17,431 bases of DNA from an uncultured Lachnobacterium sp. (GCA_900548765.1 URLU01000024.1:1-17431); one strand, 5' to 3'; counted from the first letter of the stretch, positions 7,599 to 15,403 are shown. The notes: generated from the letters alone by a model not told the origin. Numbers and translations are program-made.

Positions 7599-7621
7599 AA
7601 TCCCCGAAAGGAGATTGAGTT

Positions 7622-8197
7622 ATGAATAAAATATCAGTTCGTGCTATATGTTTTATAGGCATGTTTACAGCAATTACAGCAATTTTATCAATTGCTACAA
7701 TTCCAACACCATGGGGAGTTCCATTCACTTTACAGACATTTGCAATGGCACTTAGTGGATTGGTACTTGGAAAGAAGTATGGTACAATATCTACAGTATT
7801 ATATGTATTGCTTGGTCTTATCGGAGTACCGGTATATGCAGGCATGAGTGCAGGACCAGGAGTATTATTTGGTGTGACTGGTGGATATATATTTGGTTTT
7901 GTACTTATGACATTTTTCTGTGGACTTGGAATTGAGTTTGAAGGAAAGAAAAATGGTGTATTCTTCACTGTGCTTTTCAGCATTATCGGACTTGCATGCT
8001 GCCATATTCTTGGAATCATCCAGCTTAAGGTAGTTGCACAGATGGGATGGGGAGCAGCAGCAATGGCTGGTTCAGTTCCGTATCTTGTAAAGGATATACT
8101 TTCAGTAGTTGCAGCATATCTGGTTGCAATAGCAGTTCGTAAGGCACTTAAGTCTGCGAACCTTTTAGGAGCAAATAACGTTTCGTTCGAAAAATAA
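7622..8197 (+). CDS. bioY: Biotin ECF transporter substrate-binding component BioY
   Basis: This 191-residue integral membrane protein has about six hydrophobic segments. BioY captures biotin and works alone or with the shared ECF ATPase module (EcfA1/A2/T), which is not in this window. The family signatures are the PTPWGVPFTLQTFAM segment after the first helix, followed by GLVLGKKYG, GLIGVPVYAG and GPGVLFGVTGGYIFGF. The AAGGAG site lies 8 nt before the start. The BirA operator upstream independently supports a biotin role. A short lysine/asparagine-rich cytoplasmic tail ends the protein, and an intrinsic terminator follows 32 nt after the stop. Confidence 0.95.
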   Translation: MNKISVRAICFIGMFTAITAILSIATIPTPWGVPFTLQTFAMALSGLVLGKKYGTISTVLYVLLGLIGVPVYAGMSAGPGVLFGVTGGYIFGFVLMTFFCGLGIEFEGKKNGVFFTVLFSIIGLACCHILGIIQLKVVAQMGWGAAAMAGSVPYLVKDILSVVAAYLVAIAVRKALKSANLLGANNVSFEK

Positions 8198-8229
8198 CAT
8201 ATGGACATGACAGGCAATTAACTTTTTTG

Positions 8230-8262
8230 AAGGCTTTAGCGGCAGGCTAAAGTCTTCTTTTA
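8230..8262 (+). terminator. Intrinsic terminator of bioY
   Basis: An 11-bp stem (8230-8240 with 8246-8256, one G-T pair) with loop GGCAG is followed by CTTTTA and further T-rich sequence. Confidence 0.85.
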
Positions 8263-8308
8263 TGTTGTTTTTACTAAAAAAATAGATAAAATTAGGTAAA
8301 AATAACAG

Positions 8309-8337
8309 TTTACATATCTTTTTGTATAAAATATAAT
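8309..8337 (+). promoter_or_regulatory. Promoter of the debranching-enzyme gene
   Basis: -35 TTTACA (8309-8314), 17-nt spacer, -10 TATAAT (8332-8337). The ribosome binding site AAGGAG is at 8367-8372. Confidence 0.75.
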
Positions 8338-8384
8338 AAAGTACGAAAATAAACGAAAATTATCTCAAGGAGATAAAGTGGGAA

Positions 8385-10304
8385 ATGCATATGAGTAGTA
8401 AAGAATATTTATTTGATGATTTGGGCGCGGTTTATTCGAGCGATGAGACAGGATTTCGTCTGTGGGCACCAGTGGCAGATGATGTTTTTTTGTGCTTGTA
8501 TAAGACCGGCGATGGAGATGACCTTATAAAAAGAGTCAGAATGGAAAAGAGCGAGGGCGGCACATGGTTCAGCCTGCAGACTGGTGATTTGGATAAGACC
8601 TACTATACTTATGAATTAAAATATGGTGACAGGCTTATAGAAAGCTATGATCCTTATGCAAGAGCCTGTGGTGTAAATGGTCTGCGTTCCATGGTAATAG
8701 ACCTTGCAAAGACCAATCCGGAGGGCTTTTGTCAGGATAAGGGGCCGGATTGCGCTGAGGTGACTGATGCCATAATCACAGAAATATCGGTAGTAGACAC
8801 AACCGCAGATAAGAGCTCTGGCGTGAAAAATCCAGGAAAGTTTCTGGGACTTACAGAAGAAGGCACAGTATCAGCGGAGGGCATGGCAACAGGTCTTGAC
8901 CATATAAAGGAGCTTGGCGTGACACATGTGCAGATTTTGCCATCTTTTGATTTTGCCAGCATTGATGAGTCATCTGACAAGGAACAGTACAACTGGGGCT
9001 ATGATCCATTAAATTACAATATTCCGGAAGGTTCCATGTCCAGTGACCCATTTCATGGTGAGGTGAGAATCAGGGAATACAAGCAGATGGTTAAAGCCTT
9101 TCATGATAATGGCATAGGTGTCATCATGGATGTGGTATATAATCACACCTTTAATATAGAGGGCAACAGCTTTCAGAAGACTGCACCGGATTATTTTTAC
9201 AGAAAAGATGGTGACAGATATTCTGATGCCTCAGCTTGTGGTAATGAGGTGGCTTCTGAGAGACCAATGGTCAGGAAATATATTATAGATTCCCTGTGCT
9301 ACTGGGTCAGCGAATACCATATAGATGGTTTCAGATTTGATCTGATGGGGGTACTTGATATAGAGACCATGAATCAGGCGAGAGCGGCTTTGATAAAGCT
9401 TAAGCCGGATATTATCCTCTATGGTGAGGGCTGGACAGGAGAAGACTCCGTGATGCCGGAAGACCAGAGAGCCCTCAAGGTAAATGTGTCAAAGATGCCT
9501 GGATATGGTATGTTTTCTGATGATATCAGGGACAGTGTAAAGGGACATGTATTCTATTATGACCAGCTTGGCTTTGCAGATGGCGGCACTGGCAAGGAAA
9601 ATGATATCCGCTATGCAGTGACAGGAGCAGTAAAGCATCCTCAGGTTGATTATGACAGGTATACATACACAGCAGAGGGAGCATGGGCAGTAAGACCGGG
9701 AAACAGCATCAATTATGTGTCCTGCCACGACAATTACACACTCTGGGATAGATATGAGATATCATCACCAGGGGACAGTGTTGATATTCTTAAAAGAAAA
9801 AATATGCTCAGTGCAGCAATTGTTTTTACTTCTCAGGGAGTACCATTCTTCCTGCAGGGAGAGGAATTTGGACGCACAAAGCCTATTGAAGGCTCAGATG
9901 ACCGGTCAGAAAACAGCTACAATATGCCATTGTATACAAACAGTGTAAAGTATGATAGATTAGCTGAATTTAAGGATATGAATGAGTACTATAAAGGACT
10001 TATTCAGATTAGAAAAAATCATAGTCTGTTCAGGCTGAGTACAGCAGAGCAGGTGGCTCAAAAGCTTCGATTTACAGACTGCAATGAGCCGAATGTTGTA
10101 GCCTACAGGCTCATGGATGAAAATGAGCAGATATTTGTGGCTTATAATGCCAACAGGGAGGCTGTTACGCTGGAGCTGCCGGAAGAAGGCAGGTGGACAG
10201 TGATTGCACAGGATACATGTGCTGATGACAGAGGAATTGCGCAAATAAAAAATCAGGCAGTGATTCCTCAAATCTCATGCCTGATTGCAATTAAAAATAA
10301 GTAG
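8385..10304 (+). CDS. Type I pullulanase / glycogen debranching enzyme (GH13)
   Basis: This 639-residue glycoside hydrolase is predicted to cleave alpha-1,6 branches in pullulan, starch or glycogen oligosaccharides. An N-terminal CBM48-like beta-sandwich (about residues 10-95, with FRLWAPVADDVFLCLY) precedes the GH13 barrel. The pullulanase signature YNWGYDP is at 202-208. GH13 regions follow: DVVYNH (249-254), GFRFDL with nucleophile Asp319, YGEGW with acid/base Glu348, and SCHDN with His448-Asp449. The segment normally reading IYExHVRDFS is here ITEISVVDTT, so that strand is divergent. There is no signal peptide or anchor, so it should act in the cytoplasm on imported glucans. ATG 8385 has AAGGAG 12 nt upstream; ATG 8391 is less well placed. 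The 3' end meets the ClC gene head to head with 2 bp between stops. Confidence 0.92.
   Translation: MHMSSKEYLFDDLGAVYSSDETGFRLWAPVADDVFLCLYKTGDGDDLIKRVRMEKSEGGTWFSLQTGDLDKTYYTYELKYGDRLIESYDPYARACGVNGLRSMVIDLAKTNPEGFCQDKGPDCAEVTDAIITEISVVDTTADKSSGVKNPGKFLGLTEEGTVSAEGMATGLDHIKELGVTHVQILPSFDFASIDESSDKEQYNWGYDPLNYNIPEGSMSSDPFHGEVRIREYKQMVKAFHDNGIGVIMDVVYNHTFNIEGNSFQKTAPDYFYRKDGDRYSDASACGNEVASERPMVRKYIIDSLCYWVSEYHIDGFRFDLMGVLDIETMNQARAALIKLKPDIILYGEGWTGEDSVMPEDQRALKVNVSKMPGYGMFSDDIRDSVKGHVFYYDQLGFADGGTGKENDIRYAVTGAVKHPQVDYDRYTYTAEGAWAVRPGNSINYVSCHDNYTLWDRYEISSPGDSVDILKRKNMLSAAIVFTSQGVPFFLQGEEFGRTKPIEGSDDRSENSYNMPLYTNSVKYDRLAEFKDMNEYYKGLIQIRKNHSLFRLSTAEQVAQKLRFTDCNEPNVVAYRLMDENEQIFVAYNANREAVTLELPEEGRWTVIAQDTCADDRGIAQIKNQAVIPQISCLIAIKNK
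10245..10286 (-). terminator. Minus-strand terminator of the ClC gene, inside the pullulanase CDS
   Basis: Read on the minus strand, AATCAGGCA (10286-10278) pairs perfectly with TGCCTGATT (10259-10251). A run of T residues continues from the second arm to 10247. The loop is 18 nt. On the plus strand no T run follows, so it should terminate only the ClC transcript. It lies over the last 20 codons of the debranching-enzyme gene. Confidence 0.6.
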
Positions 10305-10306
10305 TA

Positions 10307-11566
10307 TTAATGAGTACTCTTATTTATATACTGATTTTTATATTTTGAATAGACAATACGCTGGCTTCTGTATAGTCCGAAGTATCCTGAAAGCATATAG
10401 CTGAAGGATATGGCAAGCAGGAAATATGGCATTCCATCATAGCCGAACAATTCAAAGCTTATAAGCAGCGATGAGATAGGGCAGTTGGTAACACCGCAAA
10501 ATACAGAGGTCATGCCCACAGCTGTGCAAAGTGTAGGTGAGAAGCCAAAGATATTTCCAAAGAGACATCCAAAGGCTGCACCCGTACAAAAGGATGGAAC
10601 AATTTCACCGCCTTTGTAGCCAGCTGACAGTGTGAGAGCAGTGAAGATTATTTTAAGCAAAAATGTTTCAGGCTTTACTGTTCCATTGATACACTGCTCA
10701 ATTATATTCATACCTGTTCCGCTGTAGGTCTGACTGCCTGCCAGGAGGGTGGCAATTATGACAAACACACCGCCCATAAAGGCACGAAGGTAAGGGCTTT
10801 TAAAAAACCTCTTATATAGTTTTTCAGCACCATGCATGGCAATGCAGAACAGGATGCTGACCAGTGCGCACAGGACTGCGAGAATAGAAATCTCTATTGC
10901 AGTTTTGAGTTCAAAGGCAGGTATGGACTCTATTAAGAAAAACTCGTTTGTAACGCCAAAGTGATTTGCAACTCCATGGGCCACCAGAGAGCTGATTACG
11001 CAGGGAACCAGGGCGTTGTAATACATGACACCAACGGAAATCATTTCCATGGAAAATATGGCAGCTGCCATAGGTGTACCAAAGAGTGCTGAAAAGGCAG
11101 CGCTCATACCGCACATAATCATAACGTTTCTGTCCTTATCGTCAAAGCGTAAAAGCCTTCCGATAGAATTGCCGAGACTGCCGCCCATCTGAAGGGCTGC
11201 ACCTTCTCGACCGGCAGAACCACCCAGAAGATGAGTGATTATTGTGGAGACAAATATAAGCGGAGCCATTCTGAAAGGAAGCCTGTCCCCGGAATGGATT
11301 GCAGAGATTACAAGGTTTGTACCTGTGTCTTTTTCATCATGAAGCAGCCGGTATAAGCCTACAATTGTAAGACCACCAAAGGGCAGGAGAAAAATAAGCC
11401 ATGGATGGGTGAGCCTGATATTTGTGGCTCCTATAAGTCCGTAGCAGAAAGCGGTTCCGCACAGACCGACTATAAGACCTACTAAAATTGAAAAAATCAC
11501 CCACTTACAGGAAACTGCGAATCGGTGAGCATTGTGTTTTATCTTGTGTACAATAATATCATTCAT
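10307..11566 (-). CDS. ClC-family anion channel/transporter
   Basis: This 419-residue membrane protein has about ten or more hydrophobic helices and no C-terminal CBS domains. The ClC core motif GSAGREGAALQMGGSLG (from about residue 115) carries the gating glutamate; the usual GREGP reads GREGA. GYKGGEIVPSFCTGAAFG stands where canonical ClC proteins have a GxFxP-type motif. The N-terminal GSGIP motif of canonical chloride transporters is not recognisable. The ion (chloride, fluoride or other) therefore cannot be stated. The GAGGTG ribosome binding site (11575-11580) is 8 nt upstream. The gene is convergent with the debranching enzyme and divergent from malQ; no link to glucan use is evident. 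Confidence 0.88.
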   Translation of the reverse strand: MNDIIVHKIKHNAHRFAVSCKWVIFSILVGLIVGLCGTAFCYGLIGATNIRLTHPWLIFLLPFGGLTIVGLYRLLHDEKDTGTNLVISAIHSGDRLPFRMAPLIFVSTIITHLLGGSAGREGAALQMGGSLGNSIGRLLRFDDKDRNVMIMCGMSAAFSALFGTPMAAAIFSMEMISVGVMYYNALVPCVISSLVAHGVANHFGVTNEFFLIESIPAFELKTAIEISILAVLCALVSILFCIAMHGAEKLYKRFFKSPYLRAFMGGVFVIIATLLAGSQTYSGTGMNIIEQCINGTVKPETFLLKIIFTALTLSAGYKGGEIVPSFCTGAAFGCLFGNIFGFSPTLCTAVGMTSVFCGVTNCPISSLLISFELFGYDGMPYFLLAISFSYMLSGYFGLYRSQRIVYSKYKNQYINKSTH

Positions 11567-11596
11567 AAATTAAGCACCTCAACATTTTCTTTGTTT

Positions 11597-11625
11597 ATAG
11601 TAGCATTACATAATTACTTTTACAA
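11597..11625 (-). promoter_or_regulatory. Putative promoter of the ClC gene
   Basis: On the minus strand, -35 TTGTAA (11625-11620) and -10 TACTAT (11602-11597) are separated by 17 nt. It lies back to back with the malQ promoter, only a few bases away. Confidence 0.45.
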
Positions 11626-11627
11626 TA

Positions 11628-11656
11628 TTGTTGAGTAAATAAAAAAATGATATAAT
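11628..11656 (+). promoter_or_regulatory. Putative malQ promoter
   Basis: A perfect -10 TATAAT is at 11651-11656 and a weak -35 TTGTTG at 11628-11633, with a 17-nt spacer. The transcript leader would be about 25 nt. Confidence 0.5.
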
Positions 11657-11687
11657 AAATATTATTACATAATCAGGAGGAATGAAA

Positions 11688-13211
11688 ATGAGAACAAGTG
11701 GCGTACTCATGCCAATATCATCACTTCCATCACCATATGGAATAGGAACGATGGGAAAGGCGGCAAAGAAGTTTGTAGATTTTCTGGAGAAGGGAGGTCA
11801 GACCTATTGGCAGATTCTCCCAATTTGTCCTACAAGCTATGGTGATTCACCATATCAGTCATTTTCCAGCTTTGCAGGAAATCCATATTTTATAGATTTG
11901 GAATATCTTTGCAAGGATAAGCTTCTCACTAAAACGGAATGTGAGTCATTCCCATGGGGAGGCAGCAAAAAATATGTAGATTACGGAACCATGTATGAGT
12001 CAAGATATGCGCTTCTCAAAAAGGCGTATGCTCGTTTTATGAAGAAAGTTCCTTCGGATTATTCAGAGTTTTGTGAAAAAGAGGCAGAGTGGCTTGATGA
12101 GTATGCGCTTTTCATGGCACTTAAGGATGCAAACAACGGAGCAGCCTGGACAGAGTGGGATAAGAAGCTCAAGCTTAGAAAGCCAGAGGCACTGGAAGAA
12201 GCAAAGGCTAAGCACGCAGATGATATAGAGTTCTACAAGATGCTCCAGTACTTATTCTACAAGCAGTGGAGACAGCTTAAGGCATATGCAAATGAAAAGG
12301 GTATCCAGATAATCGGTGATGTCCCAATTTATGTAGCCGGAGACAGTGCAGATGTATGGGCAAATCCAAAGCAGTTTTATCTGGATGAGGATTTAAATCC
12401 AATTGAGGTAGCAGGCTGCCCACCAGATGCTTTCTCAGAGGATGGACAGCTCTGGGGCAATCCACTTTTCCGCTGGGATGTGATGAAAAAAGATGACTAC
12501 AGCTGGTGGACAAAGAGAATTGCTGCAATGGCAAAATTATATGACATTGTAAGAATTGACCATTTCAGGGGCTTTGATTCTTACTATGCAATTCCAGCTA
12601 AGGATGATACAGCAAAGAATGGTAAATGGAAGAAAGGACCTGGCATGGATCTCTTCAACAGCCTTGAGAAAAAGCTTGGCAGGCTTCCAATTATCGTTGA
12701 GGATTTAGGTTTCCTGACACCATCAGTAGTTAAGCTGCTTAAGGATTCCGGCTTCCCTGGAATGAAGGTTATCCAGTTTGCATTTGACTCAAGAGAGGAC
12801 AGCGATTACCTGCCGCATAATTATCCAACTCACTGTGTTGTGTATACAGGAACACATGACAATGACACAATCATGGGATGGATGAAGACAGCACCAAAGG
12901 ATTCAGTTAAGTTTGCAAAGAAGTACCTTAACCTCACCAAAGAGGAGGGCTACAACTGGGGAATGATGAGAGCTGCCTGGTCATCTGTTGCAGACATGGC
13001 AATCGTTCCAATGCAGGATTTACTTGGACTTGGTTCTGAAGCAAGAATCAACACACCATCTACACTTGGCGAAAATTGGAAATGGAGAGCTACAGAGGAA
13101 CAGATTGATAATAAGCTGGCTAAGAAGCTCTATACATATACCAAGATGTATGCTCGTCTCAATGAGAAGCTGACAAAGAAGGAAGAGACCAGCGAGACAG
13201 AGGAAAAATGA
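11688..13211 (+). CDS. malQ: 4-alpha-glucanotransferase (amylomaltase, GH77)
   Basis: This 507-residue cytoplasmic enzyme disproportionates maltodextrins by transferring alpha-1,4-glucan chains, releasing glucose from short donors. GH77 motifs are complete: YGDSPYQSFSSFAGNPYFIDL (51-71), DVPIYVAGDSADVWANP, RIDHFRG with nucleophile Asp291, IVEDLG with acid/base Glu338, and GTHDNDT with His390-Asp391. I place the start at ATG 11688, because AGGAGG at 11675-11680 is 7 nt upstream; the ATG at 11682 is only 1 nt from that site. The MRTSGVLMPISSLPS start is also typical of the family. A lysine/glutamate-rich tail (KLTKKEETSETEEK) extends past the catalytic domain. It has its own promoter and terminator. 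Confidence 0.95.
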   Translation: MRTSGVLMPISSLPSPYGIGTMGKAAKKFVDFLEKGGQTYWQILPICPTSYGDSPYQSFSSFAGNPYFIDLEYLCKDKLLTKTECESFPWGGSKKYVDYGTMYESRYALLKKAYARFMKKVPSDYSEFCEKEAEWLDEYALFMALKDANNGAAWTEWDKKLKLRKPEALEEAKAKHADDIEFYKMLQYLFYKQWRQLKAYANEKGIQIIGDVPIYVAGDSADVWANPKQFYLDEDLNPIEVAGCPPDAFSEDGQLWGNPLFRWDVMKKDDYSWWTKRIAAMAKLYDIVRIDHFRGFDSYYAIPAKDDTAKNGKWKKGPGMDLFNSLEKKLGRLPIIVEDLGFLTPSVVKLLKDSGFPGMKVIQFAFDSREDSDYLPHNYPTHCVVYTGTHDNDTIMGWMKTAPKDSVKFAKKYLNLTKEEGYNWGMMRAAWSSVADMAIVPMQDLLGLGSEARINTPSTLGENWKWRATEEQIDNKLAKKLYTYTKMYARLNEKLTKKEETSETEEK

Positions 13212-13233
13212 TATTATAAATATCGCGATGAAT

Positions 13234-13275
13234 ACCCCGGAACCATTGAATAAAAATGGCTCTGGGGTGTTTTAT
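13234..13275 (+). terminator. Intrinsic terminator of malQ
   Basis: A stem of about 12 bp with one mismatch (13234-13246 pairing with 13256-13268; ACCCC/GGGGT at the base) is followed by GTTTTATAT. Confidence 0.8.
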
Positions 13276-13297
13276 ATACCAAAGTATGCAATAAAAG

Positions 13298-13321
13298 CTG
13301 CCGGTGGCAGGTTTTGTTGGT
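13298..13321. repeat. Dispersed repeat, copy 2
   Basis: This 24-bp stretch matches 3201-3224, at the trpC 3' end, at 21 of 24 positions, including the exact 14-mer GCCGGTGGCAGGTT. It is in the same orientation. Confidence 0.45.
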
Positions 13322-13334
13322 GGTAGATTTTATT
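13303..13334. repeat. Tandem 16-bp direct repeat
   Basis: GGTGGCAGGTTTTGTT (13303-13318) is followed directly by GGTGGTAGATTTTATT (13319-13334). The three differences are all transitions. The first unit belongs to a longer sequence also found at the trpC 3' end. Confidence 0.6.
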
Positions 13335-13373
13335 GACATAAGATTTTGTGCTAATTTCAGGAATAATAAACGA

Positions 13374-13407
13374 CCCCGCCTAATATATTTTTATATATGA
13401 GGAGGGG
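13374..13407 (+). promoter_or_regulatory. Hairpin covering the spoIVA ribosome binding site
   Basis: CCCC 13374-13377, CCT 13379-13381 and AATATAT 13382-13388 pair with 13393-13407 (13 pairs, two mismatches, TTTT loop). The 3' arm contains the whole GAGGAGGGG Shine-Dalgarno sequence. The start codon 13415 lies 7 nt after the hairpin, preceded by CATTTTT, so the element also looks like a weak terminator. Confidence 0.6.
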
Positions 13408-13414
13408 CATTTTT

Positions 13415-14911
13415 ATGGCAAATAATGAGTTTGATCTATATAAAGACATTCAGGGCAGAACAAACGGCGAGATATACATAGGTGTGGTGGGACCGGTCAG
13501 GACTGGCAAATCTACATTCATAAAACGCTTTATTGATTTATGCGTGCTCCCGTTTATAGAGGATGAAAATGACAAAAGCAGACTGATTGATGAGCTGCCA
13601 CAGGCAGGACAGGGAAAAATGATAATGACCACAGAACCGAAATTCATTCCTCTTAAAGCCGCTGACATAGTACTTGATGATGATACCACAGCCAAAATCA
13701 GGCTGATAGACTGTGTGGGATTTATGGTGGATGGCGCATCAGGTCATATGGAGGGCGGAAATGACAGAATGGTCAAGACTCCATGGTTTGATGAGGATGT
13801 GACTTTTGAGGATGCTGCTACAATCGGTACAGAAAAGGTCATAAAGGATCATGCTACAATAGCAATAATGGTGACAACAGATGGCTCCTTTGGAGATATT
13901 CCGAGAGAAAATTATTTGAAAGCGGAGCGTGAAACGGTAGAGCAGTTAAAGGCATCGGATAAGCCTTTTGTGATTTTACTTAATACCATAAAGCCATATA
14001 GTAATGAGACAGCCAAGCTTAAGGAATGGATGCAGAAAGAATACAATTGCAGTGTCCTGGCGGTTAACTGTAATCAGATGCAGAAGAATGAAGCTCTTAT
14101 GGTCCTGGAGCAGATTGCCTTTGAATTTCCTGTATCGAGAGTGGATTTTTATGTGCCAAAATGGATAGAAATGCTCGAAAACGATAATCCTATAAAGCAC
14201 TGTATCATTGATTATGCCAGAAAATTCATGAAGTCAGTAGACAAGATGCAGGATCTGAGGGATGGCAGATACAAGGAAATCCAGCTGGAACTGGACTGTG
14301 AGGATGTGATAAAAAATGTCAACCCTTACAGAATGAGTCTTGTAGATGGAACAATCTCAGTAAATATCGAGGTAAATGAAAAGTATTATTTTAAGAACTT
14401 ATCTGATATGACTGGTGTTCCAATTACAAGTGAGTATCAGCTCATCTCAGAGATTGCAAGGCTTACCTCCATGAAAAAAGCCTATGAGAAGGTGCAGGAT
14501 GCCATGGATTCCGTGCTGCAAAAGGGCTACGGCGTGGTGATGCCGGAGCTTGCAGACATCACTATGGATGAACCAGTGCTTATCCAGCATGGCAGCAAAT
14601 ATGGTGTCAAGATGAATGCCACATCGCCATCGATTCATTTTATCAGAGCTAACATAGAGACTGAGATAGCCCCAATCGTGGGCAGCAAAGAGCAGGCGGA
14701 AGACCTGATTACATATATCAAGGATGGGCAGAATGAAGTAGAGGGTGTCTGGAACACCAACATATTTGGAAAATCCATCGGAGAGCTTATGGAGGATGGC
14801 ATCAGGAATAAAATCATGCAGATGGATGATGAATGTCAGGTGAAGCTGCAGGATACTATGCAGAAGATTGTTAATGACAGTAAGGGAGGTATGGTTTGTA
14901 TTATTATATAA
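13415..14911 (+). CDS. spoIVA: Stage IV sporulation protein A, spore-coat ATPase
   Basis: This 498-residue protein is made in the mother cell. It polymerises with ATP hydrolysis on the outer forespore membrane to form the base layer of the coat, and is needed for cortex assembly. The Walker A motif GPVRTGKST is at residues 26-34 (Lys32). The GTPase-like domain continues with RLIDCVGFMVDGASGH and ILLNTIKPYS, and the long alpha/beta middle region and hydrophobic C-terminus GGMVCIII are as in the family. Length is close to the 492 residues of B. subtilis SpoIVA. I use ATG 13415, since the upstream in-frame ATG 13397 would translate the Shine-Dalgarno sequence itself. No convincing sigma-E promoter was picked out by eye, and no T-tailed terminator follows. 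Confidence 0.95.
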   Translation: MANNEFDLYKDIQGRTNGEIYIGVVGPVRTGKSTFIKRFIDLCVLPFIEDENDKSRLIDELPQAGQGKMIMTTEPKFIPLKAADIVLDDDTTAKIRLIDCVGFMVDGASGHMEGGNDRMVKTPWFDEDVTFEDAATIGTEKVIKDHATIAIMVTTDGSFGDIPRENYLKAERETVEQLKASDKPFVILLNTIKPYSNETAKLKEWMQKEYNCSVLAVNCNQMQKNEALMVLEQIAFEFPVSRVDFYVPKWIEMLENDNPIKHCIIDYARKFMKSVDKMQDLRDGRYKEIQLELDCEDVIKNVNPYRMSLVDGTISVNIEVNEKYYFKNLSDMTGVPITSEYQLISEIARLTSMKKAYEKVQDAMDSVLQKGYGVVMPELADITMDEPVLIQHGSKYGVKMNATSPSIHFIRANIETEIAPIVGSKEQAEDLITYIKDGQNEVEGVWNTNIFGKSIGELMEDGIRNKIMQMDDECQVKLQDTMQKIVNDSKGGMVCIII

Positions 14912-15040
14912 AGCAAGTTTTATTTTTTTATTTGGGAATGGGAATTAAGGGAAGAAAGAAGAGCGCAGATAAAGCATTATCAAAGATGGGGCGAAAGAAG
15001 CTGTCTGTATGGATGAAGCTTTAAAAAATTCATTGGACAT

Positions 15041-15069
15041 ATTACATTTTTTACCAGATTGTGTATAAT
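15041..15069 (+). promoter_or_regulatory. Promoter of candidate small RNA
   Basis: A perfect -10 TATAAT is at 15064-15069 and a -35-like ATTACA at 15041-15046, with a 17-nt spacer. Transcription should begin near 15076. Confidence 0.55.
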
Positions 15070-15075
15070 AATAAT

Positions 15076-15152
15076 ATGGTAAAGCTAGCGCTGAGTGCTA
15101 GTAGCCATGTATTTGGCGTAAGAGCATCCACAGAAATTGTGGGTGCTTTTAT
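15076..15152 (+). ncRNA. Candidate small structured RNA, about 75 nt
   Basis: The segment starts just after a good -10 box and ends in an intrinsic terminator, and no reading frame with a ribosome binding site lies inside. The 5' half folds as ATGG/CCAT (15076-15079 with 15105-15108) enclosing an internal loop and a 7-bp stem CTAGCGC/GTGCTAG (15085-15091 with 15095-15101). A linker containing TTGGCGTAAG leads to the terminator stem (15123-15132 with 15138-15147). I do not recognise it as a known riboswitch or RNA family. It could instead be an attenuated leader for the genes starting at 15421, but those have a promoter of their own at about 15346-15354. Confidence 0.5.
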
Positions 15153-15155
15153 TTT
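15123..15155 (+). terminator. Intrinsic terminator of the candidate small RNA
   Basis: A 10-bp stem AGCATCCACA pairs with TGTGGGTGCT (15123-15132 with 15138-15147, one T-G pair) with loop GAAAT, followed by TTTATTTTA. Confidence 0.85.
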
Positions 15156-15345
15156 ACTATTCAACTCCAAAAGTCAGAAGTTATACCACAGTATTATAAA
15201 CGAGTACATACCAAAACGAAAAATTTAACATAAAAAATGCATGTTTTATGCGACCTGCAATAACTTTTTTAAATATTCAACTGTCAAACTCCCGGGTTTA
15301 AAATGGCTCCATTATATTTTGAACTGGAATAGTGCAAAGATTTTG

Positions 15346-15354
15346 TGATATAAT
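15346..15354 (+). promoter_or_regulatory. Extended -10 promoter of the small-gene islet
   Basis: TGATATAAT fits the extended -10 pattern TGnTATAAT. No good -35 box is seen at 16-18 nt, which extended -10 promoters tolerate. It lies 66 nt before the first gene of the islet. Confidence 0.5.
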
Positions 15355-15392
15355 CTCTTTACTAAAAGTAAGTAAGAATTCAGAGGTGGAAA

Positions 15393-15403
15393 ATTAGAAT
15401 TTG
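15393..15403 (+). repeat. Junction box 1 (ATTAGAATTTG)
   Basis: First of four copies of ATTNNAATTTG, each 12-17 nt upstream of a start codon in the terminal islet. This one precedes the 49-aa membrane protein. Confidence 0.5.

Noticed and set aside
7498..8217. 239-codon minus-strand frame opposite bioY.
   Set aside because: It is the antisense of a clear BioY gene with promoter, operator and terminator, and its composition is not protein-like.
14938..15024. 28-codon lysine/arginine-rich frame (MGIKGRKKSADK...).
   Set aside because: The upstream TTGGGA is a poor ribosome binding site, no homology is recognised, and so short a frame is expected by chance.
15156..15300. TATTCAACT elements at both sides of an AT-rich stretch, considered as ends of a small mobile element.
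   Set aside because: The match is only nine bases in direct orientation, with no terminal inverted repeats or target duplication seen.
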